The notes beneath the pieces are model-generated. The model was not told where the DNA came from and did not search any database. It saw only the letters and a program-made list of their open reading frames with translations. The translations under genes were made by a program, and so were the position numbers. 64,000 nt of DNA from Propionibacterium cyclohexanicum (lineage in GTDB: Bacteria; Actinomycetota; Actinomycetes; Propionibacteriales; Propionibacteriaceae), in the NCBI RefSeq assembly GCF_900111365.1, contig NZ_FOGZ01000012.1:22326-86325 (forward strand). The letters run 5' to 3'. Positions 24,985 to 33,552 of the stretch are shown here, piece after piece; the first letter of the stretch is position 1; the number at the start of each line of letters is the position of its first letter.

Positions 24985-26435
24985 CGCTGCTCGCGGAGCG
25001 GATCCTGGCCGGTGCCCTCGTTCACCGGGCGGCCGTGCTCGTCCCAGGGGGTTCCCATGGGTGGTGCGCTGGGCTGCCAGATCGGACGCTGACCGTCGGG
25101 AACGACGCCCGCCTGCGCCGTGGGCGGCACTGCGTCCTGCGCCGTGGGCGGCACTGCGTACCTCCCGGTGGGTGCCGAGGGCACAGCCGCCTTGGGCTCG
25201 GGTCCAGTTCCTGGGGCACCGTCTGCCAGCTGCCTGCGGGCCGCCGCAGGCTCGGTTGTCCAGCTCGCCGCAGGCTCGGTTGTCCGGCTCGCCGCAGGCT
25301 CGGTTGTCCGGCTCGCCGCAGGCTCGGTTGTCCGGCTCGCCGCAGGCTCGGTGACAGCGAATGGCTGCCCAGCCGGTGCCGCGCTCGATACGATGCCGCG
25401 GCGGCGGGCCCGCCAGGTAATGATCAGCGCACCTGCGGCGACGACGACGAGCTGGACGAGTATCCACGGGCTTGCGGTGCCGGCCGAGCGGTCGAACATC
25501 CGGCTGAAATCGGTGAAGGGCAGGAAGAGCATACTCGACAGATTGTTGACGACGTGCATGGCGCTCGATGCCTCCAGGCCGCCCGACTCGTAGCACAGAT
25601 AGCAGGCTGTCGCCCCGAAGCAGAAGTAGTAGACATTGAGCCAGGGATCCTGGGCGCTGTGGGCGAGCATGAAGGCGAACGAGCTGACTGCTCCGCCGAG
25701 CAGCGCGGAGATGATGGAGGTGAGCTTGCTCGACTGCGGGACGAAGCTTGCGACCGCCCGGTTGAGCAGACCGCGGAACCCGAACTCCTCGCCGACGCAT
25801 TGCAGCGGTGTGGTGAGCAGCACGGCGGCGATCATGACACCGGTGTCCTTGGTGACCCTCAGCGTCGTGGCGTCACCGGCCGAGCCCGGGAGGAACGAAC
25901 TGACCACGGACATGATGACCCACAGCGGTGCGAGCCAGCCGATGCAGCCGAAGAACCAGCGCCAGCGGAAACGCCCCAGCACGCTGCTCATCCAGCCCGG
26001 ACGCTGTCCGTGCAAGGCGCCGACCGCCCAAGCGAGCAGAATGCATGCCGCCAGGGAGAGATTGTTGAGTGTGAACAGGCTCGGGGTCAGCCCGCCACCC
26101 TGCTCGAGCTGCTCGGCGTGCTCGGCGATTCCCACGCGCCCCGTGGCCGCATCGATAATGAGCGCGGCAATGGACATGATGAGACTGAGCGCGAAATAGC
26201 CGCCCACTCCGATCGCGAGACCGAGTAGCGGCTTCCACAATGCCCAACGGGGTGTCCGCCAGAATCCGTGATATCTCGTCGCCACCACCGGCAGCGAGGG
26301 CCTCGGCCGACGAGGCCGCGCCGCGGCGGCCCAGCTGCCCGGCCCTTGGGCAGGGGGGATGCCCTCCTGATCGGCATGAGGTCGAGCGGGCCATCCGGGC
26401 TGGGCCGGCCAGGGCTCGGGCGGGGCTCCGGTCAT
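24981..26435 (-). CDS. CPBP family intramembrane metalloprotease with repetitive C-terminal tail
   Basis: 484-residue CPBP (CAAX protease/bacteriocin-processing, ABI) protein. About 60 proline-rich residues come first, then roughly eight membrane segments with the catalytic motif GEEFGFRG near residue 215 and a later HVVNN that provides a further metal ligand. After the last membrane segment comes a 130-residue hydrophilic tail with five 8-residue repeats (TEPAASRT type) and two AVPPTAQ repeats. The ATG at 26435 overlaps the ndk stop (ATGA); the GTG six codons earlier is less likely. Substrates of housekeeping CPBP proteins are mostly unknown. Confidence 0.88.
   Translation of the reverse strand: MTGAPPEPWPAQPGWPARPHADQEGIPPAQGPGSWAAAARPRRPRPSLPVVATRYHGFWRTPRWALWKPLLGLAIGVGGYFALSLIMSIAALIIDAATGRVGIAEHAEQLEQGGGLTPSLFTLNNLSLAACILLAWAVGALHGQRPGWMSSVLGRFRWRWFFGCIGWLAPLWVIMSVVSSFLPGSAGDATTLRVTKDTGVMIAAVLLTTPLQCVGEEFGFRGLLNRAVASFVPQSSKLTSIISALLGGAVSSFAFMLAHSAQDPWLNVYYFCFGATACYLCYESGGLEASSAMHVVNNLSSMLFLPFTDFSRMFDRSAGTASPWILVQLVVVAAGALIITWRARRRGIVSSAAPAGQPFAVTEPAASRTTEPAASRTTEPAASRTTEPAASWTTEPAAARRQLADGAPGTGPEPKAAVPSAPTGRYAVPPTAQDAVPPTAQAGVVPDGQRPIWQPSAPPMGTPWDEHGRPVNEGTGQDPLREQR
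25114..25161. repeat. 24-bp tandem duplication in CPBP tail
   Basis: Two copies of a 24-bp unit starting at 25114 and 25138, one base different at the end, encoding AVPPTAQD and AVPPTAQA on the minus strand. Confidence 0.88.
25242..25354. repeat. 24-bp tandem repeat, five copies, in CPBP tail
   Basis: Units begin CGCCGCAGGCTCGGTTGTCC at 25242, 25266, 25290, 25314 and 25338, nearly identical, the last incomplete. Reading frame is kept and gives TEPAASRT repeats. Copy number is likely to vary between strains. Confidence 0.93.
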
Positions 26436-26848
26436 CGCAGGTCCGGGAACCACAAGGCGATCTCACGCGCTGCCGAGGCGGGCGAGTCCGAGGCGTGCAC
26501 GAGATTCTGCTGGTTGCTCACGCAGAAGTCGCCTCGGAGGGTGCCCGGGGCAGCTTTCACGCCGTCGGTTGCGCCGTTGATGGCGCGTACGGCCTCGATC
26601 GCGTGCTCGCCCTCGATCACCATGGCCACGAGCGGACCGGAGGTGATGAAGTCGATGAGGCTTTGGTAGAAGGGACGCTCCACATGCTCGGCGTAGTGCT
26701 GGGAGGCCAGCGTGACGCTGACCCGGCGCAATTCCAGGGCAATCACGTCGAGACCCTTCGCCTCGTACCGGGCGATGATCCTGCCGACGAGGTGGCGCCT
26801 CACGGCATCGGGCTTGGCGAGGACGAGTGCGCGCTGAACATCTGACAC
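26432..26848 (-). CDS. ndk: nucleoside diphosphate kinase
   Basis: 138-residue kinase that balances NTP and dNTP pools through a phosphohistidine. It begins [19 protein letters not shown]; the active-site histidine is in NLVHASDS (family HGSDS). Length is standard. The GTG at 26848 is supported by TACAGT six bases upstream (26855-26860) and by the family start; further upstream extension is not conserved. It lies between folC and the CPBP gene, overlapping the latter by 4 bases. The valS-folC-ndk order is common in actinobacteria. Confidence 0.96.
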   Translation of the reverse strand: MSDVQRALVLAKPDAVRRHLVGRIIARYEAKGLDVIALELRRVSVTLASQHYAEHVERPFYQSLIDFITSGPLVAMVIEGEHAIEAVRAINGATDGVKAAPGTLRGDFCVSNQQNLVHASDSPASAAREIALWFPDLR

Positions 26849-26854
26849 GAGGCC

Positions 26855-26860
26855 ACTGTA
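26855..26860 (-). promoter_or_regulatory. -10-like TACAGT for leaderless ndk
   Basis: TACAGT on the minus strand, then GGCCTC, then the GTG at 26848. No Shine-Dalgarno is present. Confidence 0.45.
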
Positions 26861-26937
26861 TCCCGAGGCACTGCGTGCTTTTCCTGCCCGTGGATGCCCC
26901 AATTGCGGCAAATGGACGCCAAGGGGGCACTGTTGGG

Positions 26938-28392
26938 TCAGTTTCGTCCCGGCCCGGCATCCGCCGGGGGCTCGGGCGCATCTGCGACGCTGAACTGCAG
27001 CGGATCTGCCGACCGCTGGTCGCCGGTGACCCCCAGCAGTTCGCGTGCCTGCCCCGCGAGCCAGACCGAGCCCGCGACGAGTACCCCGCCCCGCTCGCCG
27101 CCAGCTTGCGCAAGGTTCATGGCGGCGTCCAGGGCGGTGGCCACGTCCTGGGCGCGGTGCACCCGCGCGCTGCCGAAGATGTCCTCGGCAATCTCGGCGA
27201 GCTCGTCGACAGGCATCGCCCGGGGACTGTCCGAAACCTTGGTGACGACAATGGAGTCCATCGACTCCTCGAAGATGCCGAGGACGGCGTCCACCTGCTT
27301 GTCGGACATCATCGCCACCACGCCCACCAGGGGATTGATGTCGAATGCCTCGCTCAGCGCGGCCATCGTCGCCTGGGCACCTTGCGGGTTGTGGCAGGTG
27401 TCGAGCACGACCGTGGGTTCGCGGTGCACGGTCTCCAGACGTGCCGGGGCCTTCACCTGGGCGAAGCCGGTCTCGATGAGCTTGGGTTCGAGACCCTTGC
27501 CTCCGAGGAACGCCTCCACCGCGGCGACCGAGACCGCCGCATTGTGGGCCATGTGCGCTCCGTACAGCGGCAGGTGCAGATCGGCGATCGGCCCCGAGGC
27601 CGTCTGGATCTGCACGAGCTGCCCGCCGACCGCCAGCTGACGGTCGAGCAGCCCGAAGTCAACACCTTCACGCACCATGGGCACGCCCACCTCGAGGCAG
27701 CGTTCCTGGAGCACCATGGCAGCCTGCGGCTCCTGGTCCGCAAGAACCGCGATCGAACCCGCCTTGATGATCCCTGCCTTCTCGGCAGCGATCTGGGCGA
27801 TCGTGTCACCCAGGTACTCCATGTGGTCCAGCCCGACCGGACCCACCACCGCCACTGAGGCGTCTGCCACATTGGTGGCGTCCCAGCGCCCTCCCATGCC
27901 GACCTCCATGACCATGACGTCGACCGGGGCATCGGCGAAGGCGGCAAAGGCCATGCCCGTCATCACCTCGAAGAAGGTCATCGCGATCCCGCCGAGTTGT
28001 TGCTCATCGACCATGGCCACCATCGGTTCGATTTGATGCCAGATGTCGTCGAATCGGGCAGAGCTGATGGGCCGGCCGTCGATGCAGATGCGTTCGCTGA
28101 TGTCCTGCAGATGCGGTGAGGTGAAGCGTCCGGTGCGCAAGCCCATGGCGCGCAGCAGGGAGTCGATGATGATGGCCGTGCTCCCCTTGCCGTTCGTGCC
28201 CGTGATCTGGATGACCGGAGCGGCATGCTGGGGCGAACCCAGCAGCTCGCACAGCGCTGAGATGCGCTCCAAGGACGGTCCGGGACGGTTCTCGGGCCAT
28301 CGGCTGCAGATCTGCTCGACGATACGGCGATGGGCCCCGCTGGGCGCACCGGCCGAGCCGGTGATGGATTCGGGAATTCGCATGGTGGACAT
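26938..28392 (-). CDS. folC: folylpolyglutamate synthase / dihydrofolate synthase
   Basis: Mur-ligase-like enzyme of 484 residues that adds glutamate to dihydropteroate and folates. The P-loop [10 protein letters not shown] is at 63-72; then SPHL..ISERI, the lid motif [13 protein letters not shown], and the [21 protein letters not shown] block; the C-terminal domain has [12 protein letters not shown]. The last 25 residues are Pro/Ala-rich. The ATG at 28392 is chosen because TAGGCT (28400-28405) precedes it by 7 bases; the GTG at 28398 would be only one base from that hexamer. Its own promoter is shared with the divergent DsbA-like gene's upstream region. Confidence 0.95.
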   Translation of the reverse strand: MSTMRIPESITGSAGAPSGAHRRIVEQICSRWPENRPGPSLERISALCELLGSPQHAAPVIQITGTNGKGSTAIIIDSLLRAMGLRTGRFTSPHLQDISERICIDGRPISSARFDDIWHQIEPMVAMVDEQQLGGIAMTFFEVMTGMAFAAFADAPVDVMVMEVGMGGRWDATNVADASVAVVGPVGLDHMEYLGDTIAQIAAEKAGIIKAGSIAVLADQEPQAAMVLQERCLEVGVPMVREGVDFGLLDRQLAVGGQLVQIQTASGPIADLHLPLYGAHMAHNAAVSVAAVEAFLGGKGLEPKLIETGFAQVKAPARLETVHREPTVVLDTCHNPQGAQATMAALSEAFDINPLVGVVAMMSDKQVDAVLGIFEESMDSIVVTKVSDSPRAMPVDELAEIAEDIFGSARVHRAQDVATALDAAMNLAQAGGERGGVLVAGSVWLAGQARELLGVTGDQRSADPLQFSVADAPEPPADAGPGRN

Positions 28393-28399
28393 CGGCACA

Positions 28400-28405
28400 A
28401 GCCTA
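28400..28405 (-). promoter_or_regulatory. -10-like TAGGCT for leaderless folC
   Basis: TAGGCT on the minus strand with a 7-base spacer to the ATG at 28392. Identical to the nadD and proA hexamers. Confidence 0.42.
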
Positions 28406-28465
28406 CCGAGGCAGCGCTACCCGAGCTCGTCAAGATGTTGAAAACGAAATGAAAAGCTGGTCGAC

Positions 28466-28471
28466 TAGAAT
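28466..28471 (+). promoter_or_regulatory. possible -10 (TAGAAT) of the DsbA-like gene
   Basis: TAGAAT lies 114 bases before the gene start, in an A-rich stretch. TTGAAA at 28438 is 22 bases upstream of it, too far for a classic -35. The leader between contains a small hairpin (TGCTGCT/AGCAGCA, 28544-28561). Confidence 0.35.
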
Positions 28472-28584
28472 CCGGCACGTTGCCGGGGCCTGGCGCCCTG
28501 GATGCACGAGCCGCATCGTCCGCCACAGGACGAATCCGATCGATGCTGCTGTGCAGCAGCACACCACAAACCGGAAGGTTGGCC

Positions 28585-29400
28585 ATGGCTTCGAAGAAGG
28601 CCCCGAACAACGGCACCGGAAGCAAGGTCTCTGCCAGCAGGCGCGAGGCGCTGCGGCAGGCCCAGGCGCTGGCAGCAGCCCGCCAGCGCCGCATCCGCAG
28701 GATCGTCATCGTCATCGCGGGGATCGTCGCAGCCGCCATCGTCGCCCTGGTGGTTCTTGGCGCCACCGGCGTCATCGGCGGTTCCTCGTCGAAGCCCGGC
28801 TCCACCACGACCGGGACGCAGATCGTGCCGCCCAACGCGACTTCGGACAAGACCGGCATCATGGCGACCATCGGCACCAACAAGCAGGCCCCGGTCCTGG
28901 TGAGCATCGAGGACTTCCAGTGCCCGGTCTGCAAGCAGTACGAGACGATCTACGGTCCGGTCTTCGAATCACTGGCCAGGGGCGGCAAGATCCAGCTCGA
29001 GTACCGGATGCGCTACTTCCTCGACCAGAATTTCAACAACAGCTCCTCGGTCCAGGCCGCCAGGGCTGCCGGCTGCGCGGACACTGTGGGGAAGTTCTCC
29101 CAATACCACGACGCGGTGTACGCGAACCAGCCGAAGACTGAGGGACAGGGCTATACCCAGGAGCAGCTGCGCATCACCTTCGCCGAGCAGGCCGGGATCA
29201 CCGGGGACGCCCTCACCTCCTTCCAGTCCTGCTATGACCAGAACCAGACGGCCGAGTTCACGACCGGCGTCGACAACGCTGCGGCAAAGGCCGGATACAA
29301 CTCCACGCCCACCTTCGTGGTGAACGGCAAGACCGTCCAGTTCAGCCAGCAGAACCCCACCGCCGACTACGTGATGTCGGTGATCAACTCCGCCGCCTGA
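28585..29400 (+). CDS. membrane-anchored DsbA-like thioredoxin-fold protein
   Basis: 271-residue protein with a basic, Ala-rich cytoplasmic start, one membrane segment at about 39-61, a short linker, then an extracellular thioredoxin fold of the DsbA/BdbD (Thioredoxin_4) type. The active site is CPVC at 113-116 in EDFQCPVCKQYE; the cis-proline loop is STPTFVVNG near 246. It probably oxidises or reduces cysteines of exported proteins. GGAAGG six bases before the ATG fixes the start; readings from further upstream are out of the normal family range. It stands upstream of valS by about 50 bases. Confidence 0.92.
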   Translation: MASKKAPNNGTGSKVSASRREALRQAQALAAARQRRIRRIVIVIAGIVAAAIVALVVLGATGVIGGSSSKPGSTTTGTQIVPPNATSDKTGIMATIGTNKQAPVLVSIEDFQCPVCKQYETIYGPVFESLARGGKIQLEYRMRYFLDQNFNNSSSVQAARAAGCADTVGKFSQYHDAVYANQPKTEGQGYTQEQLRITFAEQAGITGDALTSFQSCYDQNQTAEFTTGVDNAAAKAGYNSTPTFVVNGKTVQFSQQNPTADYVMSVINSAA

Positions 29401-29439
29401 GCGCACCATGAGCGGCGAATCCACCCCCACGCCGCTCGA

Positions 29440-29445
29440 TAGGAT
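29440..29445 (+). promoter_or_regulatory. -10-like TAGGAT for leaderless valS
   Basis: TAGGAT followed by 7 bases and the ATG at 29453. No good ribosome binding site is seen for any of the three in-frame ATGs. Confidence 0.42.
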
Positions 29446-29452
29446 GTGGGCC

Positions 29453-32050
29453 ATGACTCTCGCAGCTGCCTCGAACACCGTTCCTGCTCCCTCATCCGAG
29501 TGGCAGGTACCCGCGAGGCCAGTACTGGAGGGTCTGGAGGAGAAGTGGTCCGCGGCCTGGGAGGATGCGCAGGTCTACGCCTTCCGCCGGCCCCAGGCCC
29601 GCCACCAGGTGTTCAGCATCGACACCCCGCCCCCCACCGTCTCCGGTGCACTGCACGTGGGCCACGTCTTCAGCTACACCCACACCGATGTCATTGCCCG
29701 CTACCAGCGAATGCTGGGCAAGCAGATCTTCTACCCGATGGGATGGGACGACAACGGGCTGCCCACCGAGCGGCGGGTGCAGAACTTCTACGGGGTGCGC
29801 TGCGATCCGTCCATCCCCTATGACCCGGACTTCACCCCGCCGGCGAAGCCGAATCCCAAGAGGCAGCTGCCGATCAGCCGCCGCAACTTCGTGGAGCTGT
29901 GTCACGAGCTGACGCGCATCGACGAGAAGGCCTTCGAGCACCTGTGGCGCCAGGTGGGCCTGTCAGTGGACTGGTCGCAGCTGTACACGACGATCGGCGC
30001 AGAGACCCAGCGGATCTCCCAGCTGGCCTTCCTGCACAATCTCGAGCGGGGCGAGGCCTACATGAGCCAGGCTCCCACGATGTGGGATGTCACCTTCCAG
30101 ACCGCAGTGGCCCAGGCCGAGCTCGAGGCCCGCGACTACCCCGGGGCCTATCACCGGCTCGCCTTCCACCGCCCGGATGGGCAAGACGTGTTCATCGAGA
30201 CGACGCGTCCCGAGCTTCTGGTCAGCTGCTGCGCGCTCATCGCCCATCCCGACGACGAGCGCTACAAGCCATTGTTCGGCACATCTGTGAGGACGCCGTT
30301 CTTCGGAGTCGAGGTGCCGGTGTTGGCGCACCCGGCAGCCGAGATGGACAAGGGTGCCGGTATCGCGATGTGCTGCACCTTCGGCGATCTCACCGACGTG
30401 CAGTGGTGGCGTGAGCTGCGACTGCCGACCCGCACGGTGATCGGGCGCGACGGCCGGCTGCTGGGCGAGCCGCCTTCCTGGCTGCCCGATGCCTCCTGGT
30501 ATATGGAGCACCTTGCCGGAAAGACGACGTTCTCGGCACGCGAGGCGATGGTCACCAAGCTGCGCGAGACCGGTGAGATGGACGGCGAACCCAGGCCCAC
30601 CCAGCGCATGGCGAACTTTTACGAGAAGGGCGACAAGCCTCTCGAGATCGTCTCGACGCGCCAGTGGTACATCCGCAACGGCGGACGCGACGACGAGCTG
30701 AAGAGGGCCCTCCTGGAGCGAGGCGAGCAGCTCGATTTCGTGCCCGAGCACATGCGTTACCGCTACTCGAACTGGGTGGAGGGGCTCAACGGCGACTGGC
30801 TGATCAGCCGCCAGCGCTTCTTCGGTATCCCCTTCCCGTTGTGGTACCCGCTCGACCAGGCCGGCGAGCCGGACTACGCGCACCCGCTGGTGGCTGATCC
30901 GGCCACCCTGCCGGTTGATCCGAGCACGGACTGCCCGGCTGGATTCGGCCCGGAGCAACGCGGCGTGCCCGGTGGCTTCATGGCCGACCCCGACGTGATG
31001 GACACCTGGGCGACGAGCTCCCTGAGCCCCGAGATCGTCTGCGGCTGGCAACGCGATCCCGAGCTGTTCGGCCTCACCTTCCCGATGAACCTGGCCCCCC
31101 AGGCGCACGACATCATCCGCACCTGGCTGTTCAGCCGGGTGGTGCGGGCCCACTTCGAGTTCGGCGAGCTGCCCTGGAAGCGTGCCACGATCTCGGGCTT
31201 CGTCACCGATCCCGACCGCAAGAAGATGAGCAAGTCGAAGGGCAATGTCGTGGTGCCCACCGACATCCTCGAACGGTACGGTGCCGATGCGGTGCGCTGG
31301 AGGGCAGCAATGGCCCGACCCGGAATGGACTCCCCCTTCGACGAACGACAGATGAAGGTGGGCCGGCGACTGGCCATGAAGGTGCTCAATGCGAGCAAGT
31401 TCGTGCTCGGGATGGGCGCGCCCACCGGTCCCGAGGCCATCGCGGACGATGTCGACCTTGCCGAGCTGGCTGCCCTGCGCTCGGTGATCGTTCGCGCCAC
31501 CGAGGCGCTGGACCGCTACGACTACACGAGCGCCCTCGAGGTCACCGAGGAGTACTTCTGGAGCTTCTGCGACGACTACCTGGAACTGGTCAAGGAGCGC
31601 GCCTACGGCGCCAATGGCCCCCAGGGCGCGGCATCGGCCAATGCCAGCCTCCAGCTGGCGCTGTCGGTGCTGCTGAGACTGCTGGCTCCCTATCTGCCCT
31701 TCGTCACCGAGGAGGTGTGGAGCTGGTGGCATGAGGGTTCGGTTCACACTGCCGGGTGGCCGGTCGTCGGCGAGCTGCCCGCCGGCGGCGACCCCGAGCT
31801 GGTCACCGACGTGGCGGCAGCACTGATCCTGGTCCGGGGCGCGAAGTCGGACGCCAAGGTCTCCATGAAGACCCCGGTGACCTCGATCACGATCCACGGG
31901 CCGGCCTCGGCACTCGACCACCTGAGGGCCGTCGAGGCAGATCTGCGTGCGGTGGGCCACATCAGCGCCGACATCGCGTGGGAACCTGGCGCCGATGAGA
32001 TCGGCGCGGACATCACCCTGGGCGACGCGCCGGTTCGGGTCAAGCACTGA
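29453..32050 (+). CDS. valS: valine--tRNA ligase, archaeal-type (short form)
   Basis: Class I aminoacyl-tRNA synthetase of 865 residues. The HIGH motif is HVGH at 68-71, KMSKS is at about 591-595 (KKMSKSKGNVV), with an editing domain between and an anticodon-binding domain after. The block YPMGWDDNGLPTERRVQ replaces the GTDHAGIATQ block of the usual bacterial ValRS, and the C-terminal coiled coil of that form is missing. Both features mark the archaeal-like subgroup (PRK13208 type), also seen in Rickettsia and some actinobacteria. It lies at the usual actinobacterial place next to folC and ndk. The start at 29453 rests on the TAGGAT hexamer; ATGs at 29408 and 29444 are alternatives. Confidence 0.95.
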   Translation: MTLAAASNTVPAPSSEWQVPARPVLEGLEEKWSAAWEDAQVYAFRRPQARHQVFSIDTPPPTVSGALHVGHVFSYTHTDVIARYQRMLGKQIFYPMGWDDNGLPTERRVQNFYGVRCDPSIPYDPDFTPPAKPNPKRQLPISRRNFVELCHELTRIDEKAFEHLWRQVGLSVDWSQLYTTIGAETQRISQLAFLHNLERGEAYMSQAPTMWDVTFQTAVAQAELEARDYPGAYHRLAFHRPDGQDVFIETTRPELLVSCCALIAHPDDERYKPLFGTSVRTPFFGVEVPVLAHPAAEMDKGAGIAMCCTFGDLTDVQWWRELRLPTRTVIGRDGRLLGEPPSWLPDASWYMEHLAGKTTFSAREAMVTKLRETGEMDGEPRPTQRMANFYEKGDKPLEIVSTRQWYIRNGGRDDELKRALLERGEQLDFVPEHMRYRYSNWVEGLNGDWLISRQRFFGIPFPLWYPLDQAGEPDYAHPLVADPATLPVDPSTDCPAGFGPEQRGVPGGFMADPDVMDTWATSSLSPEIVCGWQRDPELFGLTFPMNLAPQAHDIIRTWLFSRVVRAHFEFGELPWKRATISGFVTDPDRKKMSKSKGNVVVPTDILERYGADAVRWRAAMARPGMDSPFDERQMKVGRRLAMKVLNASKFVLGMGAPTGPEAIADDVDLAELAALRSVIVRATEALDRYDYTSALEVTEEYFWSFCDDYLELVKERAYGANGPQGAASANASLQLALSVLLRLLAPYLPFVTEEVWSWWHEGSVHTAGWPVVGELPAGGDPELVTDVAAALILVRGAKSDAKVSMKTPVTSITIHGPASALDHLRAVEADLRAVGHISADIAWEPGADEIGADITLGDAPVRVKH

Positions 32051-32108
32051 GCGTCGCCGTGGTGAGGGCGCCGGCGCGTGCGCCTCGCCGCGGCAGTTCG
32101 CGGCCGCC

Positions 32109-32696
32109 CTACCGTCGGTCCCGCATCTCCTGCATCGCGCGGGCTCGGTCACACAGGGCATCGAATTCGCGAGGATGACCGAGCAAGAGCACGGGGGTGC
32201 CCTCGGTGGCCTCGTGCCAGCCGCGCATCTGGGCCCGCTTGCGGGCGAAGCTACGGAAGTGCCACCGGATGATCGAGTCGGAGCCGAGTGCCTGTGCCAG
32301 GGTCTCGCGGTTGCCATTGCAGATCTGGACACCGTCGCGCACCCTGGCGACGGTGCGGCTCATCAGACGGCCCAGGCTCAACCAGCGCGGATAGTCCAGC
32401 GCGATCACGAGCTCCGCCCGGGAGTGGACCTCGTCACGGTAGCCGCTGTAGGCGGAGTCGAGGATCCACCGGTCCCCAGCGACGATCCGGGCGGCGATCT
32501 CTCGCTGGTCGGCCTCGTCGCGCGCCTGCCGCCCCGGCAGCCAGCCGATCTCCTCGTCGACCAGGTGCACCGGCAGACCGAGCAGGGCGCCCAGCCTCAT
32601 GGCAGCAGTGGACTTTCCCGCGCCACTCACGCCGTAGAACAGGATGCGTCGCGCGGACAGCACATCGTCACCACGGGCGGCAGGCACGACGCCCAT
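32109..32696 (-). CDS. P-loop NTPase, adenylate-kinase/topology-modulation (FlaR)-like
   Basis: 195-residue P-loop protein. Walker A is YGVSGAGKST near residue 20; the rest follows the small-kinase pattern of uncharacterised 'DNA topology modulation' or adenylate-kinase-like proteins, with HLVDEEIGWLPG after helix 1, WILDSAYSGY, VIALDYPRWLSLGRLMSRT, and a helical lid RWHFRSFARKRAQM. The substrate is unknown. The ATG at 32696 is used; a GTG 11 codons in is an alternative, and the reading further upstream consists of 28-bp repeats. The next gene on this strand is the HAD gene, 108 bases upstream. Confidence 0.8.
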   Translation of the reverse strand: MGVVPAARGDDVLSARRILFYGVSGAGKSTAAMRLGALLGLPVHLVDEEIGWLPGRQARDEADQREIAARIVAGDRWILDSAYSGYRDEVHSRAELVIALDYPRWLSLGRLMSRTVARVRDGVQICNGNRETLAQALGSDSIIRWHFRSFARKRAQMRGWHEATEGTPVLLLGHPREFDALCDRARAMQEMRDRR

Positions 32697-32707
32697 TCTG
32701 GCACGCC

Positions 32708-32791
32708 CGTCCACCCAACGGCGCCCCTGGGCGCCGGTCCACCCGGCGGCGCCCCTGGGCACCGGTCCACCCGGCGGCGCCCCTGGGCACC
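32708..32791. repeat. 28-bp tandem repeat, three copies, intergenic
   Basis: Units at 32708-32735, 32736-32763 and 32764-32791; the last two are identical and the first differs at four positions. Each contains GGCGCCCCTGGGC, which can pair with itself in the first copy (GGCGCC/GGCGCC). The array fills almost the whole gap between the HAD and NTPase genes, 12 bases before the NTPase start. Confidence 0.93.
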
Positions 32792-32804
32792 GGGTCTGTT
32801 CGGG

Positions 32805-33545
32805 TCAGCCAGCCTCTGCCCGGCAGGCCGGGCCGCGCTCAAGCCCGATCTCGTCAAGGCTGGTCACCCGGATCACCGATCCCTGCCCGTCGTCACCGGC
32901 ACGCCGGCCCTCGGCGCGCCGGTCCACCCATATCGCGCTGAGCCCGGCCAGGCTGGCTCCCCGGGCATCGCGGTACAGGTCGTCCACATAGCCCACCTCG
33001 CCAGGATCGCAGCCCAGGGTCTGGCAGACAGCCCGGTAGGCGCCCGGATCCGGCTTGCCGGCAGGTAGCTGGTCGCAGGAGAAGACCGCCGCGAAACTGT
33101 CCTGAAGGCCGAGCCGGTTCACCTTCATCCGGGTCATGTGCTCGGCCGAGTTCGACAGCACCGCTATCGGCACGCCCGCCGCGCTGGCCTGCCCGATGAG
33201 ACGCAGCGCATCCTCATAGGCGCGGCAGCTGCGCTCGAAAGCGTCACGGTAGACCTGTTCGAAACAGCCGAACTGCGAGTCGTCCACCTCAGTGCCCAAT
33301 TCGGCTGCAAGCGCGTCCAGTCGTCCACGGCGCATCTCCCGGAAGCCGATGCGACCGGTCGAGAAGCGCTCGAACCACCCGGCCTCGTCAACGACATAGC
33401 GGCGCACCGCCTCGGTGCGCAGGGGGCTGGACAGCGCGGGCCACAGCGCCTCGACCCCGGCCCGCAAGCCGATGTCCATCGCCTCACTCGTACGGTTGAC
33501 CGTGTCGTCCATGTCGAGGACGCATGCACGGACGCGCAGGAGCAC
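32805..33545 (-). CDS. HAD family hydrolase (subfamily IA)
   Basis: 246-residue haloacid dehalogenase-type phosphatase. Motif I is LDMDDTVN; the helical cap follows; motif II is VLSNSAEHM; motif III lysine is in PAGKPDPGAYRAV; motif IV is VGYVDDLYRDARGA. Hydrolase of unknown small phosphate. The GTG at 33545 is 8 bases after the pfk stop, with GAGG five bases upstream; another GTG at 33551 is possible. It is the last gene of thrC-pfk-HAD. Reading frames extending to 34019 overlap pfk and are shadows. Confidence 0.88.
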   Translation of the reverse strand: MLLRVRACVLDMDDTVNRTSEAMDIGLRAGVEALWPALSSPLRTEAVRRYVVDEAGWFERFSTGRIGFREMRRGRLDALAAELGTEVDDSQFGCFEQVYRDAFERSCRAYEDALRLIGQASAAGVPIAVLSNSAEHMTRMKVNRLGLQDSFAAVFSCDQLPAGKPDPGAYRAVCQTLGCDPGEVGYVDDLYRDARGASLAGLSAIWVDRRAEGRRAGDDGQGSVIRVTSLDEIGLERGPACRAEAG

Positions 33546-33552
33546 GCCCACC

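Noticed and set aside
25242..25354. Regular 24-bp repeats looked at as a CRISPR array
   Set aside because: There are no unique spacers; the repeats adjoin directly and keep the reading frame of the CPBP protein tail. No cas genes are near.
24985..25800. N-terminal extension of the radical SAM protein (frame open to 25800)
   Set aside because: The extension reads the CPBP repeat DNA in another frame; the family start is the ATG at 24984 overlapping the CPBP stop.
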